Positions 40,829 to 49,367 of a stretch of 56,147 bases of DNA are shown one piece after another. This stretch comes from Planctomycetota bacterium (GTDB lineage: Bacteria; Planctomycetota; UBA1135; UBA2386): positions 1 through 56,147 of the forward strand of contig JAQCBR010000010.1 in assembly GCA_027621295.1 (NCBI GenBank), given 5' to 3'. Position 1 is the stretch's first letter, and each line of letters begins with the position of its first letter. The notes under the pieces are model-generated. The model was not told where the DNA came from. It saw only the letters and a list, made by a program, of their open reading frames with translations, and made no database searches. Made by a program: the position numbers and the translations under genes.

Positions 40829-42076
40829 TCAGCCCCCGGAGGACAGCGTTTCCTGGAGCTTGAAGATCGGCAGGAACACCGCCAGCACGATGCCCCCGAC
40901 GACGAAGCCCATGACTCCGATCATGATCGGCTCGATCAGCGAGGTCAGCCCCTTCACCTCGGACTCGACCTGCTGGTCATAGAACTCGGCGATCTTCTCG
41001 AGGAGCGCGTCGAGTGCGCCGGACCGCTCCCCGATCGCCATCATCTTGGTGACCATCGACGGGAACTCCGCGGACTTGGCGAACGGGTCGGACAGGCTGT
41101 CGCCCTGCTTCACGCTGTCGCGCGCGGCATCGACGATGCCGGAGATCACCCGGTTGCCGGCCGTCTGGGACACGATCTCCATCGCGCCGAGGATCGGCAC
41201 CCCGCTCTTCACGAGGGTCGCGAAGGTCCGCGCGAAGCGCGACAGCGCAACCTTGCGGAACAGCGGGCCGAACACCGGAACGCGGAGCTTCAGCTTGTCC
41301 CACGCGAACGCACCCTTCTCCGTCTTCACCGCGAACTTCACGGCGAAGACCAGCGCGATGATCGCCCCGAACATCACGTACCACTGGTCCCGCATGAACT
41401 CGGCGACGCCCATGATGACCACGGTCAGAGCCGGCAGCTCCACGCCGAGCGAGTCGAAGACCGGCCGGAACGACGGGACGATGCCGATCATCAGGAAGCC
41501 GGCGATCCCGAGCACCAGGAACAGCGACACGACCGGATAGGTCATCGCTGACTTGATCTCCTGGCGAAGGTGCGCAGCTGCTTCGAGGTATTCGGCGAGC
41601 CGCGTCAGGATCACGTCGATCTGACCGGACACCTCACCGGCCCGCACCATGCTGACGTAGATGTCGGAGAAGACGTTCTTGTGCGGCTCCAGAGCGCGCG
41701 ACAGGTCCGCGCCATTGCGGATGTCATCGACGACCTTGTTCAGGCAGAACCGGAAGCCAGGAGTCTCCGCTTGGTCGGCGAGGATCTCCAACGCTTCGAG
41801 CAGCGGGATGCCTGCCGACAGCATCGTCGACAGCTGGCGCGTGAAGACCTCGAGCTCGCCCTTCTTGACCGATGCCTTCTTCGCCTGCTTCTGCGTCTTC
41901 TCGCCCCGAGACAGGGAGAGGAAGCCACCGCTCTTGCGGGACTCCAGGATCGACACCGGAACCAACGACTTGCGCCGCAGGTCTGCGACGACGTCGGCCT
42001 GGGTGGATGCGGTCAGCGTCCCGCTGACCGTGCGCCCGGAGGCATCCTTCGCCTCGAACTTGTAGGTCGTCGCCAT
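40829..42076 (-). CDS. pilC: Type IV pilus inner-membrane platform protein (PilC/GspF)
   Basis: 415 aa, normal length. The polytopic platform protein that couples assembly and retraction ATPases to pilin insertion. It starts with the typical MATTYKFEAKDASGRTVSGT and has two T2SSF repeats, each with helices near its end: LEVFTRQLSTMLSAGIPLLE (about 72-91) and ALSRFARTFATLVKSGVPIL (about 258-277). Membrane segments include YPVVSLFLVLGIAGFLMIGI and the C-terminal IMIGVMGFVVGGIVLAVFLP. It lies 26 nt after pilB. The GAGGAAAGGG ribosome site is somewhat far from the ATG. Confidence 0.93.
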   Translation of the reverse strand: MATTYKFEAKDASGRTVSGTLTASTQADVVADLRRKSLVPVSILESRKSGGFLSLSRGEKTQKQAKKASVKKGELEVFTRQLSTMLSAGIPLLEALEILADQAETPGFRFCLNKVVDDIRNGADLSRALEPHKNVFSDIYVSMVRAGEVSGQIDVILTRLAEYLEAAAHLRQEIKSAMTYPVVSLFLVLGIAGFLMIGIVPSFRPVFDSLGVELPALTVVIMGVAEFMRDQWYVMFGAIIALVFAVKFAVKTEKGAFAWDKLKLRVPVFGPLFRKVALSRFARTFATLVKSGVPILGAMEIVSQTAGNRVISGIVDAARDSVKQGDSLSDPFAKSAEFPSMVTKMMAIGERSGALDALLEKIAEFYDQQVESEVKGLTSLIEPIMIGVMGFVVGGIVLAVFLPIFKLQETLSSGG

Positions 42077-42102
42077 GGTTGTGATTCCCTTTCCTCGTCG
42101 CG

Positions 42103-43815
42103 TCAGTCGCACATGGTCGAACGCTCGACTTCTTCGAGCGAAGTCCTGCCGCGCAGGAAGTTCAGCAACGCGCAGCGACGGAGGGTCAACATCCCCTCCT
42201 CGAGCGCGATCTCCTTGATGTCCTGGACATTGGCGCGCTCGACCACGGCTCGCTTGACGCGGTCGGTCATCCGCAGCGTCTCGAGCAGGGCGAAGCGGCC
42301 CTTGTAGCCGTTGTTGCACCGGTTGCAGCCGACGGCCTCGAACATCTGGACCTCCGGACCGTCGATGTCCTCGTCGGACAACCCGGCCGTGTGCAGCGCA
42401 GTCCGCGGGATGTCCGCAGGTCGCTTGCAGTGCGTGCAGAGCTGGCGAACCAGGCGCTGCGCGCAGATGAGGATCGTCGAGCTGGCGACCATGAACGGGT
42501 CCATGCCCATGTCGACCATGCGGGTGACGGTCGACACCGCGTCGTTGGTGTGCAGCGTGCTCAGCACCAGGTGACCCGTCAGAGCGGCCTTGACCGCGAT
42601 CTCGAGCGTCTCCGTGTCACGGATCTCGCCGAGCAGGACCACGTCGGGGTCCTGGCGGAGAATCGAGCGGAGCGCGCCCGCGAAGGTCAGTCCGCGCTTC
42701 GGATTGACCGGCACCTGGTTGATCCCGTCGAGCGTGTACTCGACCGGGTCCTCGACGGTGACGAGGTTGATCTCGGGGTCGGCGATGTGGCGGACGGCCG
42801 AGTAGAGCGTGGTCGACTTGCCGGAGCCCGTCGGGCCGGTGACCAGGATCATCCCGTAGGGACGTTCGATCGCCCACCGATAGTCACTCATCGACTTCTC
42901 CTCGAAGCCGAGAGAGCTCAGGTCGAGCGCGAGGTTCGACGAGTCGAGGATTCGGAGGACGGTCTTCTCCCCCCAGACGACCGGCAGGATCGACACGCGG
43001 AAGTCGATCGCCTTCCGCCCCATCCGCATCTGGAACTTGCCGTCCTGCGGGCGCTGCTTCTCGGCGATGTCGAGCTTCGCCATGATCTTCAGCCGCGACG
43101 TCAGGTTGTTCTGCATCGCCTTCGGCAGCGACATCACCTCGACGAGGCGACCGTCACGGCGATAGCGGACGATCACGCGCTTCTCGGCAGGCTCGATGTG
43201 GATATCGCTGACGCCTGCGCCGCACGCGTCCGAGATCAGCTTGTTGACGATCTTGACGACCGGAGAGGCCTCGTCGCTGATCGCGGCGAGGTCCATGTTC
43301 TCGTCGTCGGTCGCCCCTTCCTTCAGCTCGATGTCCCCGGACTCCCCGAGCTCGCTCATCATCTCCTCGATGGACTCGCGGTCGGACTTGTAGGCCGCCG
43401 CGATCCGACGCTCGATCGCCTCTTCCGTGCTGAGCACGGGCCGGAGTTCGCACCGGGTGCGGAGACGGAGGTCGTCGAGTTTGAGGACGTCGAAGGGGTT
43501 CGCGACCGCGATCGTCAGGAGGTTGCCGATCTTGTCGACGGGGAACACCCGGAACTGGTGTGCGACCTCAGCGGGGACGTCGGACAGGATCTCGGTGTTC
43601 ACCGCGACCCGGTCGATGTCGATCGGCGGGATGTTCGCAGCGGCGCCGACGAGGGCGAGCAGCTCCCGCTCGCTGACGAGGCCCTGCTTGACGACGAGTT
43701 CGCTGAGCGGGCGATGCTGCGAACGCGCCTGCGCGATCAGCGCGTCGACGGTCGCCGAATCGGCCTTGCCGGCCTTCTCGAGGATGCCCTTGAGCTTCCG
43801 CGCGAACTGGATCAT
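42103..43815 (-). CDS. pilB: Type IV pilus assembly ATPase (PilB/GspE)
   Basis: 570 aa. A hexameric ATPase that powers pilin polymerisation at the inner membrane. The MshEN/GspE N-terminal domain spans about 1-130 (LSELVVKQGLVSERELLALV). The catalytic domain has Walker A GPTGSGKS (327-334), the Asp box (VTVEDPVEY, near 352-360), Walker B (VVLLGEIRDTETLEIA) and the His box (LVLSTLHTNDA). The zinc-binding four cysteines typical of PilB are present (CTHC and CNRC). GAGGA lies 4 nt before the ATG, and the start overlaps the pilT stop by 4 nt (ATGA), so the two are translationally coupled. Confidence 0.96.
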   Translation of the reverse strand: MIQFARKLKGILEKAGKADSATVDALIAQARSQHRPLSELVVKQGLVSERELLALVGAAANIPPIDIDRVAVNTEILSDVPAEVAHQFRVFPVDKIGNLLTIAVANPFDVLKLDDLRLRTRCELRPVLSTEEAIERRIAAAYKSDRESIEEMMSELGESGDIELKEGATDDENMDLAAISDEASPVVKIVNKLISDACGAGVSDIHIEPAEKRVIVRYRRDGRLVEVMSLPKAMQNNLTSRLKIMAKLDIAEKQRPQDGKFQMRMGRKAIDFRVSILPVVWGEKTVLRILDSSNLALDLSSLGFEEKSMSDYRWAIERPYGMILVTGPTGSGKSTTLYSAVRHIADPEINLVTVEDPVEYTLDGINQVPVNPKRGLTFAGALRSILRQDPDVVLLGEIRDTETLEIAVKAALTGHLVLSTLHTNDAVSTVTRMVDMGMDPFMVASSTILICAQRLVRQLCTHCKRPADIPRTALHTAGLSDEDIDGPEVQMFEAVGCNRCNNGYKGRFALLETLRMTDRVKRAVVERANVQDIKEIALEEGMLTLRRCALLNFLRGRTSLEEVERSTMCD

Positions 43816-44903
43816 CGAGTCCTCGTGGTGCCGGAGAGCGACGGACGCTGGATCAACCGCAGCAGATCCGCCTGGTCAGGCGAGGAATCGAGCGCGTCCT
43901 CGTGGCTGATGACGCCCGACCGGTAGAGCTCGTAGATCGACTGGTTCATCGTCTTCATGCCGAGCTTCCCGCCGGTCTGCAGGATCGACGGAATCTGGTG
44001 CGCCTTGTCGTCGCGGATCAGAGCCCGGATCGCTGGCGTCACCATCAGCATCTCGGCCGCCAGCGCGCGCCCCTTCCCGTGCATCCGCGGGATCAGCTGC
44101 TGGCAGATGACCGCCTGCAGCGTGAACGACAGCATCGTTCGGATCTGCTGCTGCTGGTGCGCAGGGAACACGTCGACGATGCGGTTGATCGTCTGCGCGG
44201 TGTCCGACGTGTGGAGCGTCGCGAACGTCAGGTGACCGGTCTCGGCGAGCGTCAGCGCGGCTTCGATCGTCTCGAGGTCACGCATTTCGCCGACCAGGAC
44301 CACGTCCGGGTCCTGGCGGAGGACCGAGCGGAGCGCCGGCGAGAAACCACGCGTGTCTCCGCCGATCTCGCGCTGGTTCACGAGGCAGCCCTTGTTCCGG
44401 TGCAGGAACTCGATCGGGTCCTCGATGGTCACGATGTGGCCCTGACGCGTCGAGTTGATGTAGTCGATCATCGACGCGAGCGTCGTCGACTTGCCGGAAC
44501 CGGTCGCGCCCGTGCAGAGCACGAGCCCCTTCGGCAGGTTGCACAGCGTCTCGCAGAACTTGCGGGGCAGGCCGACCTGGTCGAAGTCGTAGACCTCGTA
44601 GGGGATCACCCGGAGAACGGCCGCGACCGAGCTCCGCTGCAGGAACGCGTTGGTCCGGAACCTCCCCAGGTTGCTGACCCCGAACGAGAAGTCGATCTCG
44701 AGGTCCTTCTCGAACTTGGCGACCTGGTCCGGCGCGAGGACCGAATAGACGAGCTTCTTCGCCAGCTCCGGAGTGAGCGCATCGTGCTCCGTGTCGACGA
44801 GGCGACCGTCGATGCGGATCTTCGGGGGAGACCCGACGGACAGGTGGAGGTCGGACCCTCCCCGCTGGACCATCAGGTTCAGAAGCTCTTCCATCGAGAC
44901 CAT
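43812..44903 (-). CDS. pilT: Type IV pilus retraction ATPase PilT
   Basis: 363 aa from the ATG at 44903, preferred because GGAG lies 6 nt upstream and the sequence then matches normal PilT (MVSMEELLNLMVQRGGSDLH). A GTG at 44984 would add 27 residues. PilT depolymerises the pilus. Walker A GATGSGKST (132-140), VTIEDPIEFLH, Walker B VVLVGEMRDLETIEAA and LTFATLHTSDTAQTINRI are intact, as is the PilT-specific AIRALIRDDKAHQIPS. It heads the pilT-pilB-pilC group and its ATGA overlaps pilB. Retraction implies true type IV pili rather than only a type II secretion pseudopilus. Confidence 0.95.
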   Translation of the reverse strand: MVSMEELLNLMVQRGGSDLHLSVGSPPKIRIDGRLVDTEHDALTPELAKKLVYSVLAPDQVAKFEKDLEIDFSFGVSNLGRFRTNAFLQRSSVAAVLRVIPYEVYDFDQVGLPRKFCETLCNLPKGLVLCTGATGSGKSTTLASMIDYINSTRQGHIVTIEDPIEFLHRNKGCLVNQREIGGDTRGFSPALRSVLRQDPDVVLVGEMRDLETIEAALTLAETGHLTFATLHTSDTAQTINRIVDVFPAHQQQQIRTMLSFTLQAVICQQLIPRMHGKGRALAAEMLMVTPAIRALIRDDKAHQIPSILQTGGKLGMKTMNQSIYELYRSGVISHEDALDSSPDQADLLRLIQRPSLSGTTRTR

Positions 44904-45142
44904 GCGCAGCTCCGCGGCCTTTCGCCGTTGGGCCGCGTCGATCGTCGCGGTCCCGCTCGGCTTATCGGCTGGGCGACCCCGCACGGTTGAGCCGCGGTCC
45001 CCGACCAGGACGGAGCCCGAACCGGAGTCCCGGCACGGGACGCTGGACGCGCACCGGTGTCGCAGAATCCGACACCGGCCGCCGAGAGCGGACGAGCCCC
45101 GCCACGGCCACGCGGTGCCAGGCGGTCAGCAGGCAGCGGCGG

Positions 45143-45166
45143 GCGTGGGACGAGACTTCGTCACGC
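45143..45166 (-). terminator. Hairpin after the EF-G-like gene
   Basis: GCGT-GG-GACGA (45143-45153) and TCGTC-ACGC (45158-45166) pair over 9 bp with a 2-nt bulge and a GACT loop, 4 nt after the stop at 45171 on the minus strand. No U-tract. Confidence 0.45.
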
Positions 45167-45170
45167 GCTG

Positions 45171-47198
45171 TCAGGCCTGGTGCGCGAGTTCGGCCGGACG
45201 ACGGGCCACGAGCTCCTGTTGGACGTTCGCAGGCACCTGTTCGTAGTGGGCCGGGCGCATCGTGAAGGTGCCCTCCCCGGCCGTGATCGACCGCAGCTGC
45301 GTCGCGTAGCCCTGCATCTCCTTCATCGGCACGTGCGCGGCGATGACCTGGACGCCGCGGACCGAGTCCATCCCGGTCATGCGTCCGCGGTGGGTCGACA
45401 GGTTGCTGGTCACGTCGCCGGTGAATCTCTCCGGCACCTGGATCTCGACGTCCATGATCGGCTCGAGCAGGATCGGCCGGCACTTCGCGAACGCGTCCGC
45501 GAACGCTCGCTCCCCGGCGATCTGGAACGACAGCTGGTCCGAGTCGACGTCGTGGAACTTCCCGTCGTAGACCTCCACCTCGACATCGACGACCCTCGCC
45601 CCCGCGAGCGCGCCGCGCTCCAGGAAGTGCCGGACCCCCTTCTCGACCTCGGGGATGAACTGCCGGGGAATCGCCCCGCCGACGACCTTGTCGACGAAGC
45701 GGAACCCCGCGCCCCGAGCGGTCGGCCGGACGTGCAGGTGCACCTCGGCGAACTGGCCCCGGCCGCCGCTCTGCTTCTTGTGCCTGTGGTGACCCTCGCC
45801 CGGGATCGTGATCGTCTCCTGGTAGGGAATCGCCGGCAGGTGGGACGTCGTGTGGATGCCGTAGCGACTCTCCAGGCGCTGCAGCTGGACCTCGAGATGG
45901 AGGGGGCTCGTGCCGGCGACGACGAGTTCGCCGGTGTGTGCGTCCCTGGACACGTGGAAGGTCGGGTCTTCTGCCGCGAGCTTCTCGAGCCCGTGGGCAA
46001 TCTTCTGCTCGTCACCCCGGGCCGCCGGATTCACGGCCAGCGCGAACGTCGGAGCGGGGAACGCGAACGTAGGCATGACGACGGGCCTTCCGTCTGCGGT
46101 CACCGTGTCACCGAATGCGATGTCCTCGACCTTCGCGACGACGAACATGTCCCCGGCGACGACCTCGTCGACGGTCTTCGTCTCGGCGCCGACGCGCATC
46201 TGCAGCCCTCCCACCTTGTCGTGGAGCTGGCTCCGCGCGTTGAGGAACCCGTTCTCGGCCCGGAGTCGACCCCGGAAGCACCGCAGGTAGCTCAGCCTCC
46301 CCACGTAGGGGTCGACGATGGTCTTGAAGACCTTGGCGACGAACGGTCCGTCCTCGGTCGGCTCGACCCGCTGGTCGCTGACGTCTCCGCCGACCTTCGC
46401 TGCGGACCGCGCTCCGAAGGACTGCGGCGAGGGGAAGTACTGCCGGATGAAGGCGCAGAGCTTCTTCAGGCCGATCTCGCGCGGTGGACACACGGTGAAC
46501 AGCGGGGTGACCTTCTCCTTCGCGATCGCGATCGGCAGGTACTTGTGGAAGTCGTCCGAGGACAGATGCCCCGTCTCCAAGTACCGGGCCAGGATCTCGT
46601 CGTCGGCCTCGGCCACGCGCTCCTCGAGCGTCGCCCGGAACGCCCCGGCCATCGGGCCCTCGCCGCTCAGCACGTCATGGACGGCCCCGAACGATGGCCC
46701 GTCGGCGTCCGGATACGTCACCGGGACCACCGTATCGCCGAAGACCTCGTTCAAGGTCCGCAGCACGTCGTCGAAGTGGGCATTGTCGCCGTCCGGATGC
46801 GTGACGACGACGGCGCGACCGATCCCTGCGGTCGCCGCGGCCGAGAACAGCCTGCGGCCATGGAACGTGAGGCGACCCGTCGCACTGACACAGAGCAGCG
46901 CCGCCTCCACGACGTCGAGCGTCGCGAGCGCATCGCCGGGGAAGTCGGTATGCCCCGGGGTGTCGATCACGTTGAGCGTCGCACCTTCCCAGTCGAAACC
47001 GAAGAGATGCGACGTCAGCGTCTGCTTCCGCTCCTTCTCTTCCGGCTGCGTGTCGCTGACGCTGCTGCCGTCGAGCGAGTTGCCGTGGCGAGTCGAGGCC
47101 TGCGTGACGTAGGCGAGCGCATCGACCAGCGCAGTCTTACCGGAGCTGCTGCTCCCGATGAGGGCGATGTTCCGGATGTCCTGCGAGCGGTGGACCAT
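45171..47198 (-). CDS. EF-G-like translational GTPase with degraded G4 motif
   Basis: 675 aa, EF-G-sized (usual 690-700). G1 is GSSSSGKT (15-22), G3 DTPGH (79-83), and the switch I region DTQPEEKERKQTLTS (49-63) resembles the EF-G2-type paralog group. Domains II-V are present: GDMFVVAKVEDIAFGDTV in II, then PAIPYQETITIPGEG, SGGRGQFAEVHLHV and the C-terminal HYEQVPANVQQELVA. The G4 guanine-specificity motif NKxD, expected after RAVVV, reads THPD (133-136), so Asn and Lys are both lost. Nucleotide specificity or GTPase activity may be altered. It is probably not the housekeeping EF-G; no ribosomal protein genes are near. Confidence 0.88.
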   Translation of the reverse strand: MVHRSQDIRNIALIGSSSSGKTALVDALAYVTQASTRHGNSLDGSSVSDTQPEEKERKQTLTSHLFGFDWEGATLNVIDTPGHTDFPGDALATLDVVEAALLCVSATGRLTFHGRRLFSAAATAGIGRAVVVTHPDGDNAHFDDVLRTLNEVFGDTVVPVTYPDADGPSFGAVHDVLSGEGPMAGAFRATLEERVAEADDEILARYLETGHLSSDDFHKYLPIAIAKEKVTPLFTVCPPREIGLKKLCAFIRQYFPSPQSFGARSAAKVGGDVSDQRVEPTEDGPFVAKVFKTIVDPYVGRLSYLRCFRGRLRAENGFLNARSQLHDKVGGLQMRVGAETKTVDEVVAGDMFVVAKVEDIAFGDTVTADGRPVVMPTFAFPAPTFALAVNPAARGDEQKIAHGLEKLAAEDPTFHVSRDAHTGELVVAGTSPLHLEVQLQRLESRYGIHTTSHLPAIPYQETITIPGEGHHRHKKQSGGRGQFAEVHLHVRPTARGAGFRFVDKVVGGAIPRQFIPEVEKGVRHFLERGALAGARVVDVEVEVYDGKFHDVDSDQLSFQIAGERAFADAFAKCRPILLEPIMDVEIQVPERFTGDVTSNLSTHRGRMTGMDSVRGVQVIAAHVPMKEMQGYATQLRSITAGEGTFTMRPAHYEQVPANVQQELVARRPAELAHQA

Positions 47199-47231
47199 GC
47201 TCCGCGACTCCTGCTGAAGACGGCGGTCGCT

Positions 47232-47251
47232 GCACGAGGCGTCGTGCCTCG
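47232..47251 (-). promoter_or_regulatory. Overlapping alternative hairpins upstream of the EF-G-like gene
   Basis: GCACGA (47232-47237) can pair with TCGTGC (47242-47247), or CGAGGC (47235-47240) with GCCTCG (47246-47251); the two exclude each other. They lie 34 nt before the start codon at 47198. The rest of the 214-base gap shows no gene and holds a GC-rich imperfect stem at 47371-47400 that may end the ompA-like transcript. Confidence 0.3.
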
Positions 47252-47412
47252 CGTCGACGACCTCCGGTCAGGTCCCGGAGTCACGGCAGAATTTCGGCCC
47301 CACTGCGACGCGGACACAGGACCGAGAGCCGCGGTCCCGGCAGCGGTCGCGCACTGCAGAGCCTGCACGCAGCGCGGAGCGGCGCGAGCCGCCCGGCGCT
47401 GCGCGTCCGCGA

Positions 47413-48069
47413 TCAGTAGGCTTCGCCGACGACGATCTCGACGCGGCGGTTGCGCGCCTTCGCCTGATCGGAGCTCCCCGAGTCACGCGGATCGAACGGG
47501 CCGTAGCCGACGACCGCGATCTGACGCTCGGGGATGCCCGCGTTCTGGACGAGCCAGCGCGCAACGGCGTCCGCGCGCTCGGTCGACAGGTGACGGTTGC
47601 TGCGGAACTGACCGCGCGTCTTGTTGATCGGGTCGGTGTCCGTGTGTCCTTCGACGTAGATCCGCCGGTCGGAGTAGTCGCGCTTCAGCACGTCGGCCAC
47701 GCGACGCAGCATCGAGCTCGCACCGCTCTTCAGCCCGGTGCTGCCCGGATCGAACGTCACGGTGTTCTCGATGCCGATCGAGATCCGACCGCGGCTGCGC
47801 CGCACGTCCAGGTCCGGCAGGTCACCCTGCACCTTGGCGAGCTCCCCGTCGCCGGTCGGAGCGGCGGCGGGTGCGACCTGGACCGTGCGCGCGTCGTCGA
47901 GCTGGCGGCGCAGGTCTTCGTTGTCGGCGCGCGAGTTCGCGAGCTTCGACTCGAGGTCACGGATCTCCGCGTCGCGATCGCGGAGCAGGTCCTGATAGCG
48001 GGTCGCGCAACCGCTGGTACCGAGGAACAGGGCAGTCAGACTGAGGAGGAGGACCGAACGCAGACTCAT
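47413..48069 (-). CDS. OmpA-family peptidoglycan-binding lipoprotein
   Basis: 218 aa. The signal peptide ends GTSGC (Cys21), so it is a lipoprotein. A short coiled coil (about 25-65, RDRDAEIRDLESKLANSRAD) precedes the OmpA/MotB C-terminal domain (about 105-218), with VTFDPGSTGLKSGASSML, VEGHTDTDPI, LSTERADAVARWL and ARNRRVEIVV; the peptidoglycan-binding Asp and Arg are in place. It anchors the outer membrane to the cell wall. GAGG lies 6 nt upstream of the ATG. It follows the prepilin peptidase by 14 nt, so the two form an operon. It may stabilise the pilus or be a general Pal-like protein. Confidence 0.9.
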   Translation of the reverse strand: MSLRSVLLLSLTALFLGTSGCATRYQDLLRDRDAEIRDLESKLANSRADNEDLRRQLDDARTVQVAPAAAPTGDGELAKVQGDLPDLDVRRSRGRISIGIENTVTFDPGSTGLKSGASSMLRRVADVLKRDYSDRRIYVEGHTDTDPINKTRGQFRSNRHLSTERADAVARWLVQNAGIPERQIAVVGYGPFDPRDSGSSDQAKARNRRVEIVVGEAY

Positions 48070-48083
48070 GGGTTGCCTCGCTG

Positions 48084-49145
48084 TCAGGGATTCCGTCCAC
48101 GACGGAGAAGGACCAGCAGGGTGGCGAGGGCGGCTATGGAGACGCCCCCGAGGAGGAAAGGGGAAGAAGCATGTTCGCGCTGCCACTCCGGCCAAGTGAC
48201 CGTGATGAGCTCCAGGACCGGGTCCTGTGCGAACAGGGTCACGACCGCGCCCAGCGCCAAGTAGGGGCCGAACGCGAGGTAGGGATCGCGGGTGAACAGC
48301 TGCCGCACGACGCCGACGACCGAGCCGAACACGCAGCCGAGGAAGAAGGTCAGGAGCGCACCTTCCCAGCCGACGAAGGCGCCGATGCCGGCCATGAGCT
48401 TCACGTCGCCGAGACCCATCGCCTCCTTGCGGAACGCGACGCGGCCGAGGCCCCGGATCGCGTAGGTCAGTCCGGCGCCCGCGCCCATGCCGACCAGCGC
48501 GGCGAGGAGCGCGTGGGTCGCGGGCGGCAGACGCTCGAGGCCCGCCAGCGGCGCGGTCATCGGGACGGCCACCAGCGCCGCGAGCAGGCCGGCTCCCATC
48601 AGCGGGAACGTCAGCCGATCGGGGAGGATGCGGAACTCGAAGTCGATGAAAGTGTTCGCGATCAGGTTCGCGCAGAAGTACGCGTGGAACCCGAGCGTCA
48701 CGAACGCCTCGACATCGAACGCGACGAAGGTCGGCACCAGGCCGGACGGCGGTGCGACGACCAGGAGTCCGAACATCGCCGCGGTCAGCACCTCGACGAT
48801 CAGGTAGCGCGGGTGGATGCGTGCGCCGCAGCAGCGCGCGCGACCGCGGAGCCATAGCCACGTGAGGATCGGCACGTTCAGGCTCGCCGGGATCGGCGCT
48901 CCGCAAGCGGGGCAGGCCGAACGCGGGCCGTGGGCCTTCTGCTCGGCACGCTCCGGCCGCCGGTGGATCACGACGTTCAGGAAGGACCCGACCATCGCAC
49001 CGAGCAGGACCACGGCCGCGATCGTGAACGGGTCGGCCGCGATGGCCGCAGCGCCCTCGGCCACCGCGTTCTCTGCGTCCACGAGGGTGCGCACACCCGA
49101 CCCATGGTCGAGCGTCAGCAAACCGCTGGCCCTCGGAATCGTCAT
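48084..49145 (-). CDS. pilD: Prepilin peptidase (type IV leader peptidase, A24)
   Basis: 353 aa from the ATG at 49145; a longer start at 49223 is possible but adds a non-protein-like segment. Processes and N-methylates prepilins in the inner membrane. The zinc-site cysteines are C78 and C81 (SACPACGAP) with adjacent C105 and C106 (RCCGARIHPRY), so the second CxxC is replaced by CC. The aspartic protease residues are in FIDFEFRILPDRLT (about 165-178) and GLGDVKLMAGIGA (about 242-254). GAMVGSFLNVVIHRRP is the usual N-terminal motif. Many membrane helices. It is the only peptidase seen for the prepilin at 38979. Confidence 0.93.
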   Translation of the reverse strand: MTIPRASGLLTLDHGSGVRTLVDAENAVAEGAAAIAADPFTIAAVVLLGAMVGSFLNVVIHRRPERAEQKAHGPRSACPACGAPIPASLNVPILTWLWLRGRARCCGARIHPRYLIVEVLTAAMFGLLVVAPPSGLVPTFVAFDVEAFVTLGFHAYFCANLIANTFIDFEFRILPDRLTFPLMGAGLLAALVAVPMTAPLAGLERLPPATHALLAALVGMGAGAGLTYAIRGLGRVAFRKEAMGLGDVKLMAGIGAFVGWEGALLTFFLGCVFGSVVGVVRQLFTRDPYLAFGPYLALGAVVTLFAQDPVLELITVTWPEWQREHASSPFLLGGVSIAALATLLVLLRRGRNP

Positions 49146-49367
49146 GCGTGGGCCTGTCGGCGTCGCTGTCGACACCGACGACCACCTCCCTGGTTGATCG
49201 CGCAGGCCCTGACCGACCTGCAACCGCAGCGCGGACGCTATCCGGTCACGCCGAAGGAGACAAGCGGGACGACCAGCGGCATTCGCATGGCCTCCGGTCC
49301 CGCTCCTCCGCGCTGGCTGGCGCCCTCGGGCTCCGCGTCGGACGCGGGCGCGGACGAGCGATCTGGG
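49146..49367. other. 222-base gap upstream of the prepilin peptidase
   Basis: No gene seen. It lies between two minus-strand genes. A weak stem TCCGCG/CGCGGA (49332-49337, 49349-49354) sits just after the upstream lipoprotein stop. Promoter boxes are not evident. Confidence 0.35.

Noticed and set aside
45171-47198. Tetracycline-resistance ribosome protection protein
   Set aside because: The layout and the C-terminal HYEQVPANVQ block are those of EF-G paralogs; TetM/TetO-specific sequence is not seen.
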